In this document: positions 55,757 to 64,000 of the stretch, piece by piece | How the letters are laid out: the number at the start of each line of letters is the position of its first letter | Numbering within the stretch: position 1 is the stretch's first letter | Assembly (NCBI RefSeq): GCF_003688915.1 | Contig: NZ_REFU01000001.1 | Coordinates: 3,534,001 to 3,598,000 of the forward strand | From: Rhodococcus sp. SBT000017 | GTDB lineage: Bacteria; Actinomycetota; Actinomycetes; Mycobacteriales; Mycobacteriaceae | DNA: 64,000 bases | Direction of reading: 5' to 3' | The notes under the pieces: generated by a model | What the model was told of the DNA's origin: nothing | The model's input: the letters and a program-made list of their open reading frames with translations, nothing else | Database searches by the model: none | Translations under genes and position numbers: made by a program

Positions 55757-56848
55757 TCAGCGCCGCTTGCGCTTGGTCGACTTGTTCCGGTTCGCCTGCG
55801 GTCTCGGCTTGGCCGGCGTCGCGGCACCGGTCGTCGAGCCGGAAATGCCCTCGCCGGTCCCCGCCGTGGACGTATCGCTCGTCGGCGTCATCTTCGAGAG
55901 CTTGGGGCGTGCACCGGGCTTGGGCTTGGTGGTCGACACGGGCTTCACACCGGGCTTCGGCGCATTCTCGGAACGCTTCTCTACCGCGGCTGCGGCCTTC
56001 GCGGCTTCTTCCTTGTCGATCTTTCCGAACACGAGGTGCTGCTGCGCGTAGGTCCAGGTGTTGTTGCTGACCCAGTACAGCAGGATCGCGACGGGCAGCA
56101 GGGCACCGAACACCAGAACGCCGAGCGGGAAGACATAGAGGGCGAGCTTGTTCATGATCGCGGACTGCGGGTTCGCCGCTGCCGCCTCACTCTGACGTGC
56201 AACCGATGCACGCGAGTTCATGTGCGTCATGATCGCCGCGATGATCATCAACGGGACCGAGACGGCCACGATGACCCACGTCGACGGGATGGTCGCGTCG
56301 GGGCCCACTGCGAATGCGTTGAGCTGATCCTGCGGCATCGTGATCCACGCCGAGATCGGGGCACCGAACAGTCGAGCGTCCAGGAAGGACTGCACATCGG
56401 CCACGTTGAACGCGTAGTTCGACAGTTCGCGGTTCTCCTCGGGAGTCAACCCGAGCTGACCGAAGCCGGTACCGGTGCGGTTGAACGAGCGCAGCACGTG
56501 GAACAGGCCGATGAACACCGGTGCCTGGGCAAGCACCGGAAGGCAGCCCATCAGCGGATTGAAGCCGTGCTCCTTCTGGAGCTTCTGCATCTCGACGGCC
56601 ATCTTCTGCTTGTCTTTGCCGTACTTCTTCTGCAGAGCCTTGATCTGCGGCTGTAGCTCCTGCATCTGCCGCGTGGTGCGGACCTGCTTGACGAAGGGCT
56701 TGTACAGAATCAGGCGGAGGGTGAAGACCAGGAAGACGACGGACAGTGCCCAGGCGAACCCATTGCTGGGATCCTGGAACACAAAGCCGAAGACCTTGTG
56801 CCACACCCAGAGAATCCAGGCAACCGGGTAGTAAATGAAGTCGAGCAC
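55757..56848 (-). CDS. yidC: Membrane protein insertase YidC
   Basis: The product is 363 residues from the GTG at 56848 (GGAG 11 bases upstream). It is the Gram-positive type without a large periplasmic domain: TM1 near the start ([18 protein letters not shown]), TM2 ([21 protein letters not shown]) with the hydrophilic groove Arg, a charged coiled hairpin ([30 protein letters not shown]), then TM3-TM5 and a basic, Lys/Arg/Pro-rich cytosolic tail that can contact ribosomes. It inserts proteins into the cytoplasmic membrane alone or with SecYEG. An upstream in-frame ATG at 56983 overlaps yidD and is rejected. Confidence 0.96.
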   Translation of the reverse strand: MLDFIYYPVAWILWVWHKVFGFVFQDPSNGFAWALSVVFLVFTLRLILYKPFVKQVRTTRQMQELQPQIKALQKKYGKDKQKMAVEMQKLQKEHGFNPLMGCLPVLAQAPVFIGLFHVLRSFNRTGTGFGQLGLTPEENRELSNYAFNVADVQSFLDARLFGAPISAWITMPQDQLNAFAVGPDATIPSTWVIVAVSVPLMIIAAIMTHMNSRASVARQSEAAAANPQSAIMNKLALYVFPLGVLVFGALLPVAILLYWVSNNTWTYAQQHLVFGKIDKEEAAKAAAAVEKRSENAPKPGVKPVSTTKPKPGARPKLSKMTPTSDTSTAGTGEGISGSTTGAATPAKPRPQANRNKSTKRKRR

Positions 56849-56852
56849 GGCT

Positions 56853-57182
56853 CTATGTACTCCTCTGTTCTTCCACTCGCGCGAGATCGTGGTGTTCTTC
56901 GGTTTCGGTCGGTTCGGTGACGATCGCGCGCCACCTACCGGGTTCGGGTACCGGGTCCCAGCCTCCAGAGTGCCAGGGAGCACATTTGAGGAGGCGGACG
57001 ACTGCCAGCAAAGAGCCCTTCGTCATCCCGTGGACCTGGAGCGCCTCGATGGCGTATTCACTGCAGGTGGGGGAGAAGCGACAGGTGGGAGGTCTCATCG
57101 GGGACACGTAGGTCCGGTACAACCCGATGATGTAGACGAGTGTTCGAGCAGGAATGGAACGAAGGTTGCCCATGAATGTCAT
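56853..57182 (-). CDS. yidD: Membrane protein insertion efficiency factor YidD
   Basis: The product is 109 residues. The family signature is complete: [32 protein letters not shown], then [21 protein letters not shown]. It is a small membrane-peripheral protein that assists YidC. The start overlaps the rnpA stop (ATGA), giving coupling; a second ATG three codons on is possible. It ends four bases before the yidC GTG. The C-terminal 20 residues are acidic and unconserved. Confidence 0.95.
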   Translation of the reverse strand: MTFMGNLRSIPARTLVYIIGLYRTYVSPMRPPTCRFSPTCSEYAIEALQVHGMTKGSLLAVVRLLKCAPWHSGGWDPVPEPGRWRAIVTEPTETEEHHDLARVEEQRST

Positions 57183-57559
57183 GACGGCGGACCCTTCGGA
57201 GCTTCGAGAAGACCGAGCTTCTTCAATCCTGAACGCAGTTGAATCAGTAGATCTGCCGAGGACGCGCGCGCGGCTCCGGGCAGTGCGCGGATCACCACGT
57301 CGGTGGTCTCGGGGAGCTCACCGATGACGTCGGTACAGATATGCCGAAGCCGGCGCGCAACTCGATGACGAGTTACGGCCGGCCCGACTGCCTTGCTGAC
57401 GATCAATCCGAAACGTGGCCCGCGAACGGTCGATGCGATGTCCTGTTCGTCACGCACGACGGCGTGAACCACAAGATCCGATCTACCCATTCGGCGTCCT
57501 CGACGCACCGCTACGGAGAAATCACGTGCTCGGTGTAGTCGATTCGGCTCAGGAAGCAT
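57179..57559 (-). CDS. rnpA: Ribonuclease P protein component
   Basis: The product is 126 residues from the ATG at 57559 (an ATG four codons earlier exists). It begins MLPEPNRLHRARDF, has the GPRFGLIVSKAVGPAVTRHRVARRLRH RNA-binding helix with the RNR-like basic signature, and ends ADLLIQLRSGLKKLG. With the RNA subunit it matures tRNA 5' ends. It lies 30 bases after rpmH, the universal gene order. Confidence 0.95.
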   Translation of the reverse strand: MLPEPNRLHRARDFSVAVRRGRRMGRSDLVVHAVVRDEQDIASTVRGPRFGLIVSKAVGPAVTRHRVARRLRHICTDVIGELPETTDVVIRALPGAARASSADLLIQLRSGLKKLGLLEAPKGPPS

Positions 57560-57589
57560 CCCGAGCTCCAAGCTTCGGACGAACAGATA

Positions 57590-57733
57590 TCAGGCTGTGA
57601 GTTCTTTACGGCCCTTGCCGCGACGTGCGGAAACGATTGCACGACCCGCACGGGTACGCATACGAAGACGGAAGCCATGAACGCGCGCGCGGCGGCGATT
57701 GTTCGGCTGGAACGTCCGCTTGCCCTTGGCCAC
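57590..57733 (-). CDS. rpmH: 50S ribosomal protein L34
   Basis: The product is 47 residues from the GTG at 57733. It shows the classic L34 sequence with [20 protein letters not shown] and [13 protein letters not shown]. It is a very basic ribosomal protein and the first gene of the leftward operon. Confidence 0.97.
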   Translation of the reverse strand: MAKGKRTFQPNNRRRARVHGFRLRMRTRAGRAIVSARRGKGRKELTA

Positions 57734-58355
57734 GGTCAACACTCCTCGAGATTGAAAAGACGCCGATCTGTCGGCGACTGCTGGAAAGGTTCCTAGCGAG
57801 TCCGGATGGACTTGCTTGCCTCCCGAGCGAGAAATCCGAGTGAAGACAGACTGTAAGCAGCCAGCAAGCATCGGCCACCTCGCTATTGGGTGACTGTTCG
57901 AGAGTACTGATCGAGTCACCGCCGGTCAAACTCGCGCTCGAGCGGTCCGTGCCGCCGTTCATACACAGGCAGTGCCGGTTTCCGGCCACCGACGGTGTGA
58001 TGTTCGCCGAAATCGCCACCGAACGACCGCACGCTACGACCCAAGTCGTCCGATCGCACTACAGACAGTCGACATCGGTGCAGGTCAGACTGGCGTAATT
58101 GTCATAGCACGAGCCGCAACCCGTTCTGGGGTCACATCGGTGTCGTTTATCCACACCTGTGGATAATTGTGTGGAAACACAGTTCAGGTGGCATATTCGT
58201 ACCTTGCGGGGTCCACCAACGGACCCTGGTCTCGGCCGCAGCGACGCACGAACGACGACGCTATCCGACGTCGTTGCCGCGCGGGTACGAAACGGCGTGC
58301 AGATTCACACGTCGAACACCGCCCGAGACCAATGCTCGACGACGGAGGGCCCAAC
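57734..58355. promoter_or_regulatory. rpmH-dnaA divergent intergenic region
   Basis: 622 bases without a gene. It should hold the promoters of the leftward rpmH operon and of dnaA. The only motif I can name is a head-to-head pair of DnaA boxes at 58147-58166. No further structure was recognised. Confidence 0.7.
58147..58166. promoter_or_regulatory. Inverted pair of DnaA boxes upstream of dnaA
   Basis: TTATCCACA, two bases, TGTGGATAA: two strong E. coli-type boxes in inverted orientation, 190 bp before the dnaA start. It is likely an autoregulatory DnaA site. Confidence 0.8.
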
Positions 58356-59888
58356 GTGAACGACGATCCGGATGCGCTCGCGCGCATCTGGCCCGAGGTG
58401 GTCGCGGAGCTCACATCCGACCGACACAGTGGGTCGCCGCTGACCAAAGGCCAGAAGGCCTGGCTCGCTCTGGTCAAACCGCTGACCTTGACGCAGGGGT
58501 TCGCGCTGCTCGCAGTCCCGTCGACCTTTGCGCAGGAAGCGATCGAACGAGATCTTCGCGAACCGATCCTCGGCGCCCTCGGGCGTCATCTGGGACAGGG
58601 TGTCGAGGGACTCGGAGTGCGTATCTCGGCTCCCGAAGACGAGAAAATCGACTCCGAGCGATCGACGTACCCCGATGCCGCAAGCTCTCCGACCTACCGG
58701 CGACGCATCCTGACCAGCAGAGACGACGAGCCGTCGGACTCCGAGACGGCAGACTACGAAGAGGTCGACGACGAACGCGAGGCTCTCGCCAGCGTCCAGA
58801 ACTCGTGGCCGACGTATTTCACGAAGCCTCCCGATTCGACGCCGCCGTCCTCGGGTGCCAACAGCCTCAACTCGAAGTACACCTTCGACACGTTCGTCAT
58901 CGGCGCCTCCAATCGGTTCGCACACGCAGCCGCGGTGGCGATCGCCGAAGCACCTGCTCGCGCGTACAACCCACTGTTCGTGTGGGGGGCGTCGGGCCTG
59001 GGCAAGACTCACCTCTTGCACGCGGCCGGCCACTACGCGCAGCGACTGTTCCCGGGCATGCGCGTGAAATACGTCTCGACCGAGGAATTCACCAACGACT
59101 TCATCAACAGTCTTCGAGACGACCGCAAGGTGGCGTTCAAGCGCCGCTACCGGGAGACCGACGTGCTGCTCGTCGACGACATCCAGTTCATCGAGGGCAA
59201 GGAAGGCATCCAGGAGGAGTTCTTCCACACCTTCAACACCTTGCACAACGCGAACAAACAGATCGTCGTCTCGTCCGACCGACCACCGAAGCAGTTGGCC
59301 ACGCTCGAGGAGCGGCTTCGTACCCGCTTCGAGTGGGGCCTGATCACAGATGTGCAGCCGCCCGAGCTCGAGACGCGTATCGCCATTCTGAGCAAGAAGG
59401 CTCGGATGGACCGGCTCGATGTGCCGCACGACGTGCTCGAGCTCATCGCCAGCCGAATCGAGCGCAACATTCGTGAGCTCGAAGGCGCCCTCATTCGAGT
59501 GACGGCCTTCGCATCGCTCAACGGACAAGCACTCGACCTCACTCTGGCCGAGGTGGTTCTGCGCGATCTGATCCCCGATTCGTCGAGTCTGGAGATCAAT
59601 GCGGCCACGATCATGGCCGTGACAGCGGAGTACTTCAACACCTCCATCGAGGACCTGTGCGGGCCGGGCAAGGCCAGAGCACTGGCCATGGCCAGGCAGA
59701 TCGCCATGTATCTCTGCCGCGAGCTCACCGATCTGTCGTTGCCCAAGATCGGCCAGACGTTCGGCCGCGACCACACGACGGTGATGTACGCGGACAAGAA
59801 GATTCGCAAGGAGATGACCGAGCGTCGCAAGGTGTACGACCAGGTTCAGGAGCTGACCGCGCGGATCAAGCAGCGCTCGAAGCGGTAG
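58356..59888 (+). CDS. dnaA: Chromosomal replication initiator DnaA
   Basis: The product is 510 residues from the GTG at 58356, which has GGAGG about eight bases upstream. Domain I (about 1-90) is followed by an acidic variable linker (about 95-165), the AAA+ domain (Walker [11 protein letters not shown] near 211-218, Walker [10 protein letters not shown]) and the C-terminal DNA-binding domain with the signature [18 protein letters not shown] near 466-483. It binds DnaA boxes and melts oriC. The gene is flanked by DnaA-box clusters on both sides. Confidence 0.98.
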   Translation: MNDDPDALARIWPEVVAELTSDRHSGSPLTKGQKAWLALVKPLTLTQGFALLAVPSTFAQEAIERDLREPILGALGRHLGQGVEGLGVRISAPEDEKIDSERSTYPDAASSPTYRRRILTSRDDEPSDSETADYEEVDDEREALASVQNSWPTYFTKPPDSTPPSSGANSLNSKYTFDTFVIGASNRFAHAAAVAIAEAPARAYNPLFVWGASGLGKTHLLHAAGHYAQRLFPGMRVKYVSTEEFTNDFINSLRDDRKVAFKRRYRETDVLLVDDIQFIEGKEGIQEEFFHTFNTLHNANKQIVVSSDRPPKQLATLEERLRTRFEWGLITDVQPPELETRIAILSKKARMDRLDVPHDVLELIASRIERNIRELEGALIRVTAFASLNGQALDLTLAEVVLRDLIPDSSSLEINAATIMAVTAEYFNTSIEDLCGPGKARALAMARQIAMYLCRELTDLSLPKIGQTFGRDHTTVMYADKKIRKEMTERRKVYDQVQELTARIKQRSKR

Positions 59889-59914
59889 CCAACCGGGCAC
59901 GCACGACCGCACAA

Positions 59915-59950
59915 GACGGCACCGAATCCCATCGCGGGTTCGGTGCCGTC
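59915..59950 (+). terminator. Hairpin after dnaA
   Basis: Perfect 12-bp stem GACGGCACCGAA / TTCGGTGCCGTC around a 12-base loop, 26 bases after the dnaA stop. No U-tract follows. Confidence 0.65.
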
Positions 59951-60210
59951 GCTGTATCTCGTCGTTCGCCGGACCGATTTTCGACGCGAATCCGATGAAT
60001 TTTCGAGGCGTCGACCATTGATTCACACCTGTGGATAACCATGTGGACAACATCGAAGTTCTGGGGATGGAGTGTGGGCGCCTGTGCACCGATGTGATTC
60101 GTCCACAGGCAGCGGTTCGTCAACCACGAATTGGTCCCGAGTTCATCCCCACGACACTACGCTCGGCCACCAGCGGATCGAATGGTCCGTGCACAGATTC
60201 CACAGGACCT

Positions 60211-60255
60211 ATTAATACTTCTGTTTTCTCCTTGAAAGAACTTCTTTGAAAACAG
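60211..60255. other. AT-rich nested inverted repeat (candidate DUE)
   Basis: CTGTTTTC (60221-60228) pairs with GAAAACAG (60248-60255) around a nested palindrome AAAGAACTTCTTT (60235-60247), preceded by ATTAATACTT. It is the lowest-GC stretch of the origin. Confidence 0.55.
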
Positions 60256-60471
60256 GTGTTGGGGAACGATCCGTTCACAGGCCCTCCGAGATCACCCGAA
60301 TCCCAAGTTCGGCGAGACCCTCGCGCTTCCGTCTTCGGTTCGGAGGGCATACGGTGTGCTTGCGCTGGATGTGCCACACTCGTCGTTGCATCGGTTCGAG
60401 CCGCAACCATCGTGGTTGCATCGCTCCGGCCGTGACACCGAACGCCACCGAACGAGAGGAAATGCCGAGCG

Positions 60472-61656
60472 ATGGAGCTTGGAAGTTTGAAGTTTCGCGT
60501 TGCTCGTGAAGATTTTTCCGATTCCGTCGCGTGGGTGGCCCGTAGCCTGCCGTCCCGGCCGCCCGTTCCCGTCCTCGGTGGAGTTCTTCTTGCCGCCGAC
60601 GAGCAGGGTCTGACGGTCTCCGGGTTCGACTACGAGGTCTCCGCTCAGGTCAAGGTGTCGGCCGAAGTTGCCACTGCCGGCCGAGTTCTGGTGTCGGGCA
60701 AGCTACTTGCCGACATCACGAAGTCGTTGCCGAACAAGCCGGTCGACGTCACGGTGGACGGAACCCGCGTTCTGGTCAACTGCGGCAGCGCCAAGTTCTC
60801 GCTGCCCACGATGCCCGTGGAGGACTACCCGCAGCTCCCCGAGCTGCCCACCAACACCGGTTCGCTGGCCGGTGACGTCTTCTCCGAGGCCATCGCCCAG
60901 GTCGCAATCGCGGCGGGCAAGGACGACACGCTTCCGATGCTCACCGGTATCCGCGTAGAGATCGACGGCACCAATGTCGTTCTCGCCGCCACCGACCGTT
61001 TCCGGTTGGCGGTTCGAGAGGTGGAGTGGACTCCCGCCGGCGCCGACACGACCACTGCGGTGCTGATCCCGGCCAAGACCCTCTCCGAATCTGCGAAGAC
61101 GCTCGGCGGCAACGCCGGCTCACCCGTCGAACTCGCCCTGGGTTCCGGGTCGTCCATCGGTAGCGACGGCCTGCTCGGCATCGTCAGCGACGGGCGCCGC
61201 ACCACGACACGACTGCTCGACGCCGAATTCCCGAAGTTCCGTCAGTTGCTGCCGGCCGAACACACCGCGGTGGCGACCCTCGAGATCGCGTCGCTGATCG
61301 AGGCCATCAAGCGTGTGGCTCTTGTTGCCGAGCGTGGAGCCCAGGTTCGCCTGGAATTCAACGCGGAGGGCGTGTTGCTGTCCGCGGGCGGCGACGATGC
61401 AGGCCGCGCCGAGGAGGCACTGCCCGCCGATTTCCAGGGTGAGGCCCTGACCATCGCCTTCAACCCCGGCTACCTCATCGATGGCCTGTCGTCACTGCAC
61501 AGCGAGAAGGTCACGTTCGGATTCACGACGCCGAGCCGGCCCGCAGTGCTGCGGCCGACGTCGGACGAGGAACTCGTTCCCGATGACGCAGGCAAGTTCG
61601 CGGCGCCGCAGTCGGAGTACACGTACTTGCTGATGCCGGTCAGGCTGCCGGGCTGA
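60472..61656 (+). CDS. dnaN: DNA polymerase III sliding clamp (beta subunit)
   Basis: The product is 394 residues, full length. Three clamp domains are visible, with [23 protein letters not shown] at the front, [15 protein letters not shown] ([14 protein letters not shown]) at the domain 1/2 junction, [14 protein letters not shown], and the C-terminal [10 protein letters not shown] that forms the hydrophobic peptide-binding cleft edge. It tethers polymerase III and other clamp-binding proteins to DNA. Confidence 0.98.
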   Translation: MELGSLKFRVAREDFSDSVAWVARSLPSRPPVPVLGGVLLAADEQGLTVSGFDYEVSAQVKVSAEVATAGRVLVSGKLLADITKSLPNKPVDVTVDGTRVLVNCGSAKFSLPTMPVEDYPQLPELPTNTGSLAGDVFSEAIAQVAIAAGKDDTLPMLTGIRVEIDGTNVVLAATDRFRLAVREVEWTPAGADTTTAVLIPAKTLSESAKTLGGNAGSPVELALGSGSSIGSDGLLGIVSDGRRTTTRLLDAEFPKFRQLLPAEHTAVATLEIASLIEAIKRVALVAERGAQVRLEFNAEGVLLSAGGDDAGRAEEALPADFQGEALTIAFNPGYLIDGLSSLHSEKVTFGFTTPSRPAVLRPTSDEELVPDDAGKFAAPQSEYTYLLMPVRLPG

Positions 61657-61721
61657 TCCGGTCTGGTTACTGTTGAACCAGCGGGAACTTTCGCACCTGA
61701 CACAGACAAGGACGCCTCATC

Positions 61722-62648
61722 ATGCAGCTGGGCTTGGTCGGTCTCGGAAAAATGGGCTTCAACATGCGCGAGAGACTGCGCGAGCACGGTCACGAGGTCA
61801 TCGGCTACGACCCCCGACCCGAGGTGACCGATACTCCGTCACTGGCCGGTCTTGCGCAGTCGTTGACGGCGCCTCGGGTGGTGTGGGTGATGGTTCCGTC
61901 GGGCAAGATCACTCGCGATACCGTCACCGGTCTGGCGGATGTGCTCGAGCCGGGCGATCTGGTGATCGACGGCGGCAACTCTCGCTTCACCGATGACAAG
62001 CCCAATGCAGAACTGTTGGATGCCAAGGGAATCGGTTACATCGATGCCGGAGTATCCGGTGGCGTCTGGGGCCTGAAGAACGGTTACGGCCTGATGGTCG
62101 GTGGCCAGGACGAGCATGTCGCCCGTGCGATGCCGATCTTCGATGCGTTGCGTCCCGAGGGCGAGCGCGCGGACGGCTTCGTGCACGCCGGTCCGGTCGG
62201 TGCCGGTCACTACTCGAAGATGGTGCACAACGGCATCGAGTACGGGTTGATGCAGGCCTACGCCGAGGGTTACGAGATCCTCGAAGCCGAAGAACTCGTG
62301 CAGGACGTGCAAGGCGTGCTGCGGGCCTGGAGCAAGGGCACGGTCGTGCGGTCCTGGCTGCTCGATCTGTTGGTCGAAGCGCTCGGTCAGGATCCGGAGT
62401 TCAGCGAGATCTCCGGGTACACCGAGGATTCCGGTGAAGGACGCTGGACCGTCGAGGAAGCCATCCGTCACGCTGTCCCCGCGCCGGTGATCTCCGCGGC
62501 GTTGTTCGCGAGATTTGCGTCGCGGCAAGAGGATTCGCCTGCAATGAAGGCTGTCTCTGCACTGCGGAACCAGTTCGGCGGGCATGCGGTCAAGAAGGCC
62601 GATGCCGACGAGACGCTGCGCGCCCCGGCGCCGAAGAACACCGAGTAA
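61722..62648 (+). CDS. gnd: 6-phosphogluconate dehydrogenase, short decarboxylating type
   Basis: The product is 308 residues, the short (GndA/YqeC-like) form, not the 470-residue form. Cofactor-binding GLVGLGKMGFNM (4-15), DGGNSRFTDD, the substrate block IDAGVSGGVWGLKNGYGLMVGG and catalytic KMVHNGIEYG are intact. It oxidises 6-phosphogluconate to ribulose 5-phosphate in the pentose phosphate pathway; the short form often prefers NAD. It lies between dnaN and recF and its stop immediately precedes the recF GTG, so it is cotranscribed with recF. Confidence 0.93.
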   Translation: MQLGLVGLGKMGFNMRERLREHGHEVIGYDPRPEVTDTPSLAGLAQSLTAPRVVWVMVPSGKITRDTVTGLADVLEPGDLVIDGGNSRFTDDKPNAELLDAKGIGYIDAGVSGGVWGLKNGYGLMVGGQDEHVARAMPIFDALRPEGERADGFVHAGPVGAGHYSKMVHNGIEYGLMQAYAEGYEILEAEELVQDVQGVLRAWSKGTVVRSWLLDLLVEALGQDPEFSEISGYTEDSGEGRWTVEEAIRHAVPAPVISAALFARFASRQEDSPAMKAVSALRNQFGGHAVKKADADETLRAPAPKNTE

Positions 62649-63899
62649 GTGTTCGTCCGGTCTCTGCAGCTACACGATTTCCGATCCTGGGACGACCTCA
62701 CCGTCGACCTCGGACCGGGTTCGACCGTGTTCGTAGGGCCCAACGGACACGGCAAGACCAATCTGCTCGAGTCGCTCAATTATCTGTCGACGTTGTCCTC
62801 CCATCGTGTGTCCTCGGACGCTCCCATGATTCGGGCAGGCGCCGCCAAGGCGTTCGTGGGCAGCGCCGTGGTCAATCACGGTCGGGAACTGATCATCGAT
62901 GTGGAGCTTCTCGAAGGCAGGGCCAACAAGGCTCGGATGAACAGGTCACCGCTGCGGCGCCCACGCGAAATCCTGGGCGTGTTGCAGAGTGTGCTGTTCG
63001 CTCCCGAGGATCTCTCGCTGGTCCGCGGCGATCCCGGCGAGCGACGACGCTATCTCGACGAGCTACTCACCACTCGTATTCCTCGAATGGCCACTGTCCG
63101 TGCCGATTACGACAAGGTTCTGCGGCAAAGGTCGGCTCTGCTCAAGACGGCGAGTGGGTCGTTGCGCCGCGGATCGTCGTCGGGCGACGGCGCGAGTGCC
63201 CTTGCCACCCTGGACGTCTGGGACGGTCATCTCGCGGCGCACGGAGCTCGATTGCTGGCTGCCAGAATAGCTTTGGTGCACGAGCTGATGCCTTTCGTGC
63301 AACAGGCCTACAGCTCGATCGCTCCGGAATCGCGGTTGGCTGCCGTCGCCTATCGCTGCAGTCTGGCCGATGCGCTCCCGCCGGAATTCTCCGATGCCGA
63401 TCGTGCCCCCGAACCCGATGACATCGAGGTGTTGGAAGCTGCTTTCCTGCATCAACTTTCGGTGATGAGACAGCGTGAGATCGAACGCGGGGTGTGCCTG
63501 GTGGGACCGCACCGCGACGACCTGGAATTGATGCTCGGTGATCAACCGACCAAAGGCTTTGCCAGCCATGGTGAATCGTGGTCGTATGCACTGTCGTTGC
63601 GGCTCGGCTCCTTTGCGTTGTTGCGGGAGGACGGTACGGACCCGGTCCTGATGCTCGACGACGTGTTCGCCGAGCTCGACCGAAAGAGGCGCGCGGCGTT
63701 GGCGACGGTGGCCGCCGGCGCAGAGCAGGTCCTCATCACGGCGGCGGTACCGGAGGACGTACCTCCCGAACTCGATGCCAGGCGCTACGGGGTCGAGGCA
63801 ACGCAGAGCTCGGATTCCGGTGCAGCAGGACGTATCTCGCGCATCTCCGAGTTGTCGGACGATACCGGAATCGCACGTTCGGAAGGTGAGGATCGATGA
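62649..63899 (+). CDS. recF: DNA replication and repair protein RecF
   Basis: The product is 416 residues from a GTG directly after the gnd stop. It is an SMC-like ABC ATPase: N-terminal [12 protein letters not shown], Walker A GPNGHGKT (30-37), the RRYLDELL and ABC-signature regions, and Walker [12 protein letters not shown] near the C-terminus. It loads RecA at gapped DNA with RecO/RecR. A short Ser/Gly-rich C-terminal tail extends past the usual end. Its stop overlaps the start of the next gene (ATGA). Confidence 0.97.
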   Translation: MFVRSLQLHDFRSWDDLTVDLGPGSTVFVGPNGHGKTNLLESLNYLSTLSSHRVSSDAPMIRAGAAKAFVGSAVVNHGRELIIDVELLEGRANKARMNRSPLRRPREILGVLQSVLFAPEDLSLVRGDPGERRRYLDELLTTRIPRMATVRADYDKVLRQRSALLKTASGSLRRGSSSGDGASALATLDVWDGHLAAHGARLLAARIALVHELMPFVQQAYSSIAPESRLAAVAYRCSLADALPPEFSDADRAPEPDDIEVLEAAFLHQLSVMRQREIERGVCLVGPHRDDLELMLGDQPTKGFASHGESWSYALSLRLGSFALLREDGTDPVLMLDDVFAELDRKRRAALATVAAGAEQVLITAAVPEDVPPELDARRYGVEATQSSDSGAAGRISRISELSDDTGIARSEGEDR

Positions 63900-64000
63900 C
63901 CGACGACGACGCGACGCCCCCGGGCAACGGTGAGGTACCGGAATTGAAGGGCGTCGATCTGGCGCGTCGAGCACTCGAGGACGCCCGTGCCGCAGCCAAG
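63896..64000 (+). CDS. DciA-like DUF721 protein (5' part)
   Basis: ATG at 63896 overlapping the recF stop; 35 codons to the window edge, beginning [21 protein letters not shown] then [13 protein letters not shown]. This is the start of the Rv0004-type DUF721 protein, the replicative helicase loader or operator DciA in actinobacteria. The call rests mainly on position and the [13 protein letters not shown] start. Confidence 0.8.
   Translation, partial: MTDDDATPPGNGEVPELKGVDLARRALEDARAAAK

Larger units (their letters stand above)
59889..60471. other. oriC region (dnaA-dnaN intergenic)
   Basis: 583 bases without a gene, the usual actinobacterial oriC position. DnaA boxes seen: TGTGGATAA (60030-60038), TGTGGACAA (60042-60050) and variant TCGTCCACA (60099-60107); CCACAGG/CACAGATTCCACAGG-type half matches lie at 60190-60205. 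An AT-rich inverted repeat at 60211-60255 is the best unwinding-element candidate. The dnaN promoter must lie in the right part. Confidence 0.8.

Overview
ORGANISM. The window reads as the origin-of-replication region of a high-GC actinobacterial chromosome, most likely Rhodococcus sensu lato (Nocardiaceae). The order pcnA, NUDIX hydrolase, DUF6049, murJ, sigM, anti-sigma, trxB, trxA, cwlM, acetyltransferase, parB, parA, rsmG, jag, yidC, yidD, rnpA, rpmH, dnaA, dnaN, gnd, recF, dciA is the conserved mycobacterial/nocardial oriC neighbourhood (Rv3907c to Rv0004 in M. tuberculosis), with gnd between dnaN and recF as in non-tuberculous relatives. Species is not assigned. LAYOUT. 0-4 kb: an exopolysaccharide-like group, with a partial exosortase-like membrane protein and a BcsB-like protein facing a GH5-type secreted glycosidase. 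4-10.5 kb: housekeeping and accessory enzymes (PhoX-type phosphatase, GH25 lysozyme, stand-alone thioesterase, glucosylglycerate hydrolase, DinB-fold protein, SDR). 10.5-17.6 kb: a foreign-looking block made of an integrase remnant and a three-gene operon encoding a LuxR-type regulator, a 1660-residue caspase-STAND-TPR protein and an LCAT-like lipase. 17.8-22.5 kb: a second unusual operon encoding a tandem TetR protein, a P-loop NTPase, a 58-residue protein and a PaaK-like adenylate-forming enzyme. 22.6-36.5 kb: mixed metabolism and transport (FMN-binding protein, secreted lipase, leuS, SdpI/DUF1648 pair, bile-acid-type symporter, gadB, AlgH-family protein, a TetR/epimerase divergon with two operators, MFS exporter, DUF4185 protein). 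36.5-64 kb: the conserved origin core. HOW IT WORKS TOGETHER. The core joins envelope synthesis (DUF6049, MurJ with pseudokinase, CwlM), redox homeostasis (trxB-trxA behind a SigH/SigR-type promoter), chromosome segregation (ParA, ParB and six parS sites within 2.3 kb), membrane insertion and RNA processing (rpmH-rnpA-yidD-yidC-jag, closed by a strong terminator) and replication (dnaA, oriC, dnaN, recF, dciA). The two operons at 10.8-22.5 kb are the best candidates for undescribed systems. The first has a complete caspase dyad, a STAND ATPase, a TPR sensor array and a translationally coupled lipase with an intact Ser-Asp-His triad, the architecture expected of a suicide or abortive-infection device. 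A recurring regulatory theme is TANNNT placed 6-7 bases before an ATG or GTG, seen at eight genes and suggesting frequent leaderless translation. No tRNA, rRNA, CRISPR array or intact insertion sequence was seen.
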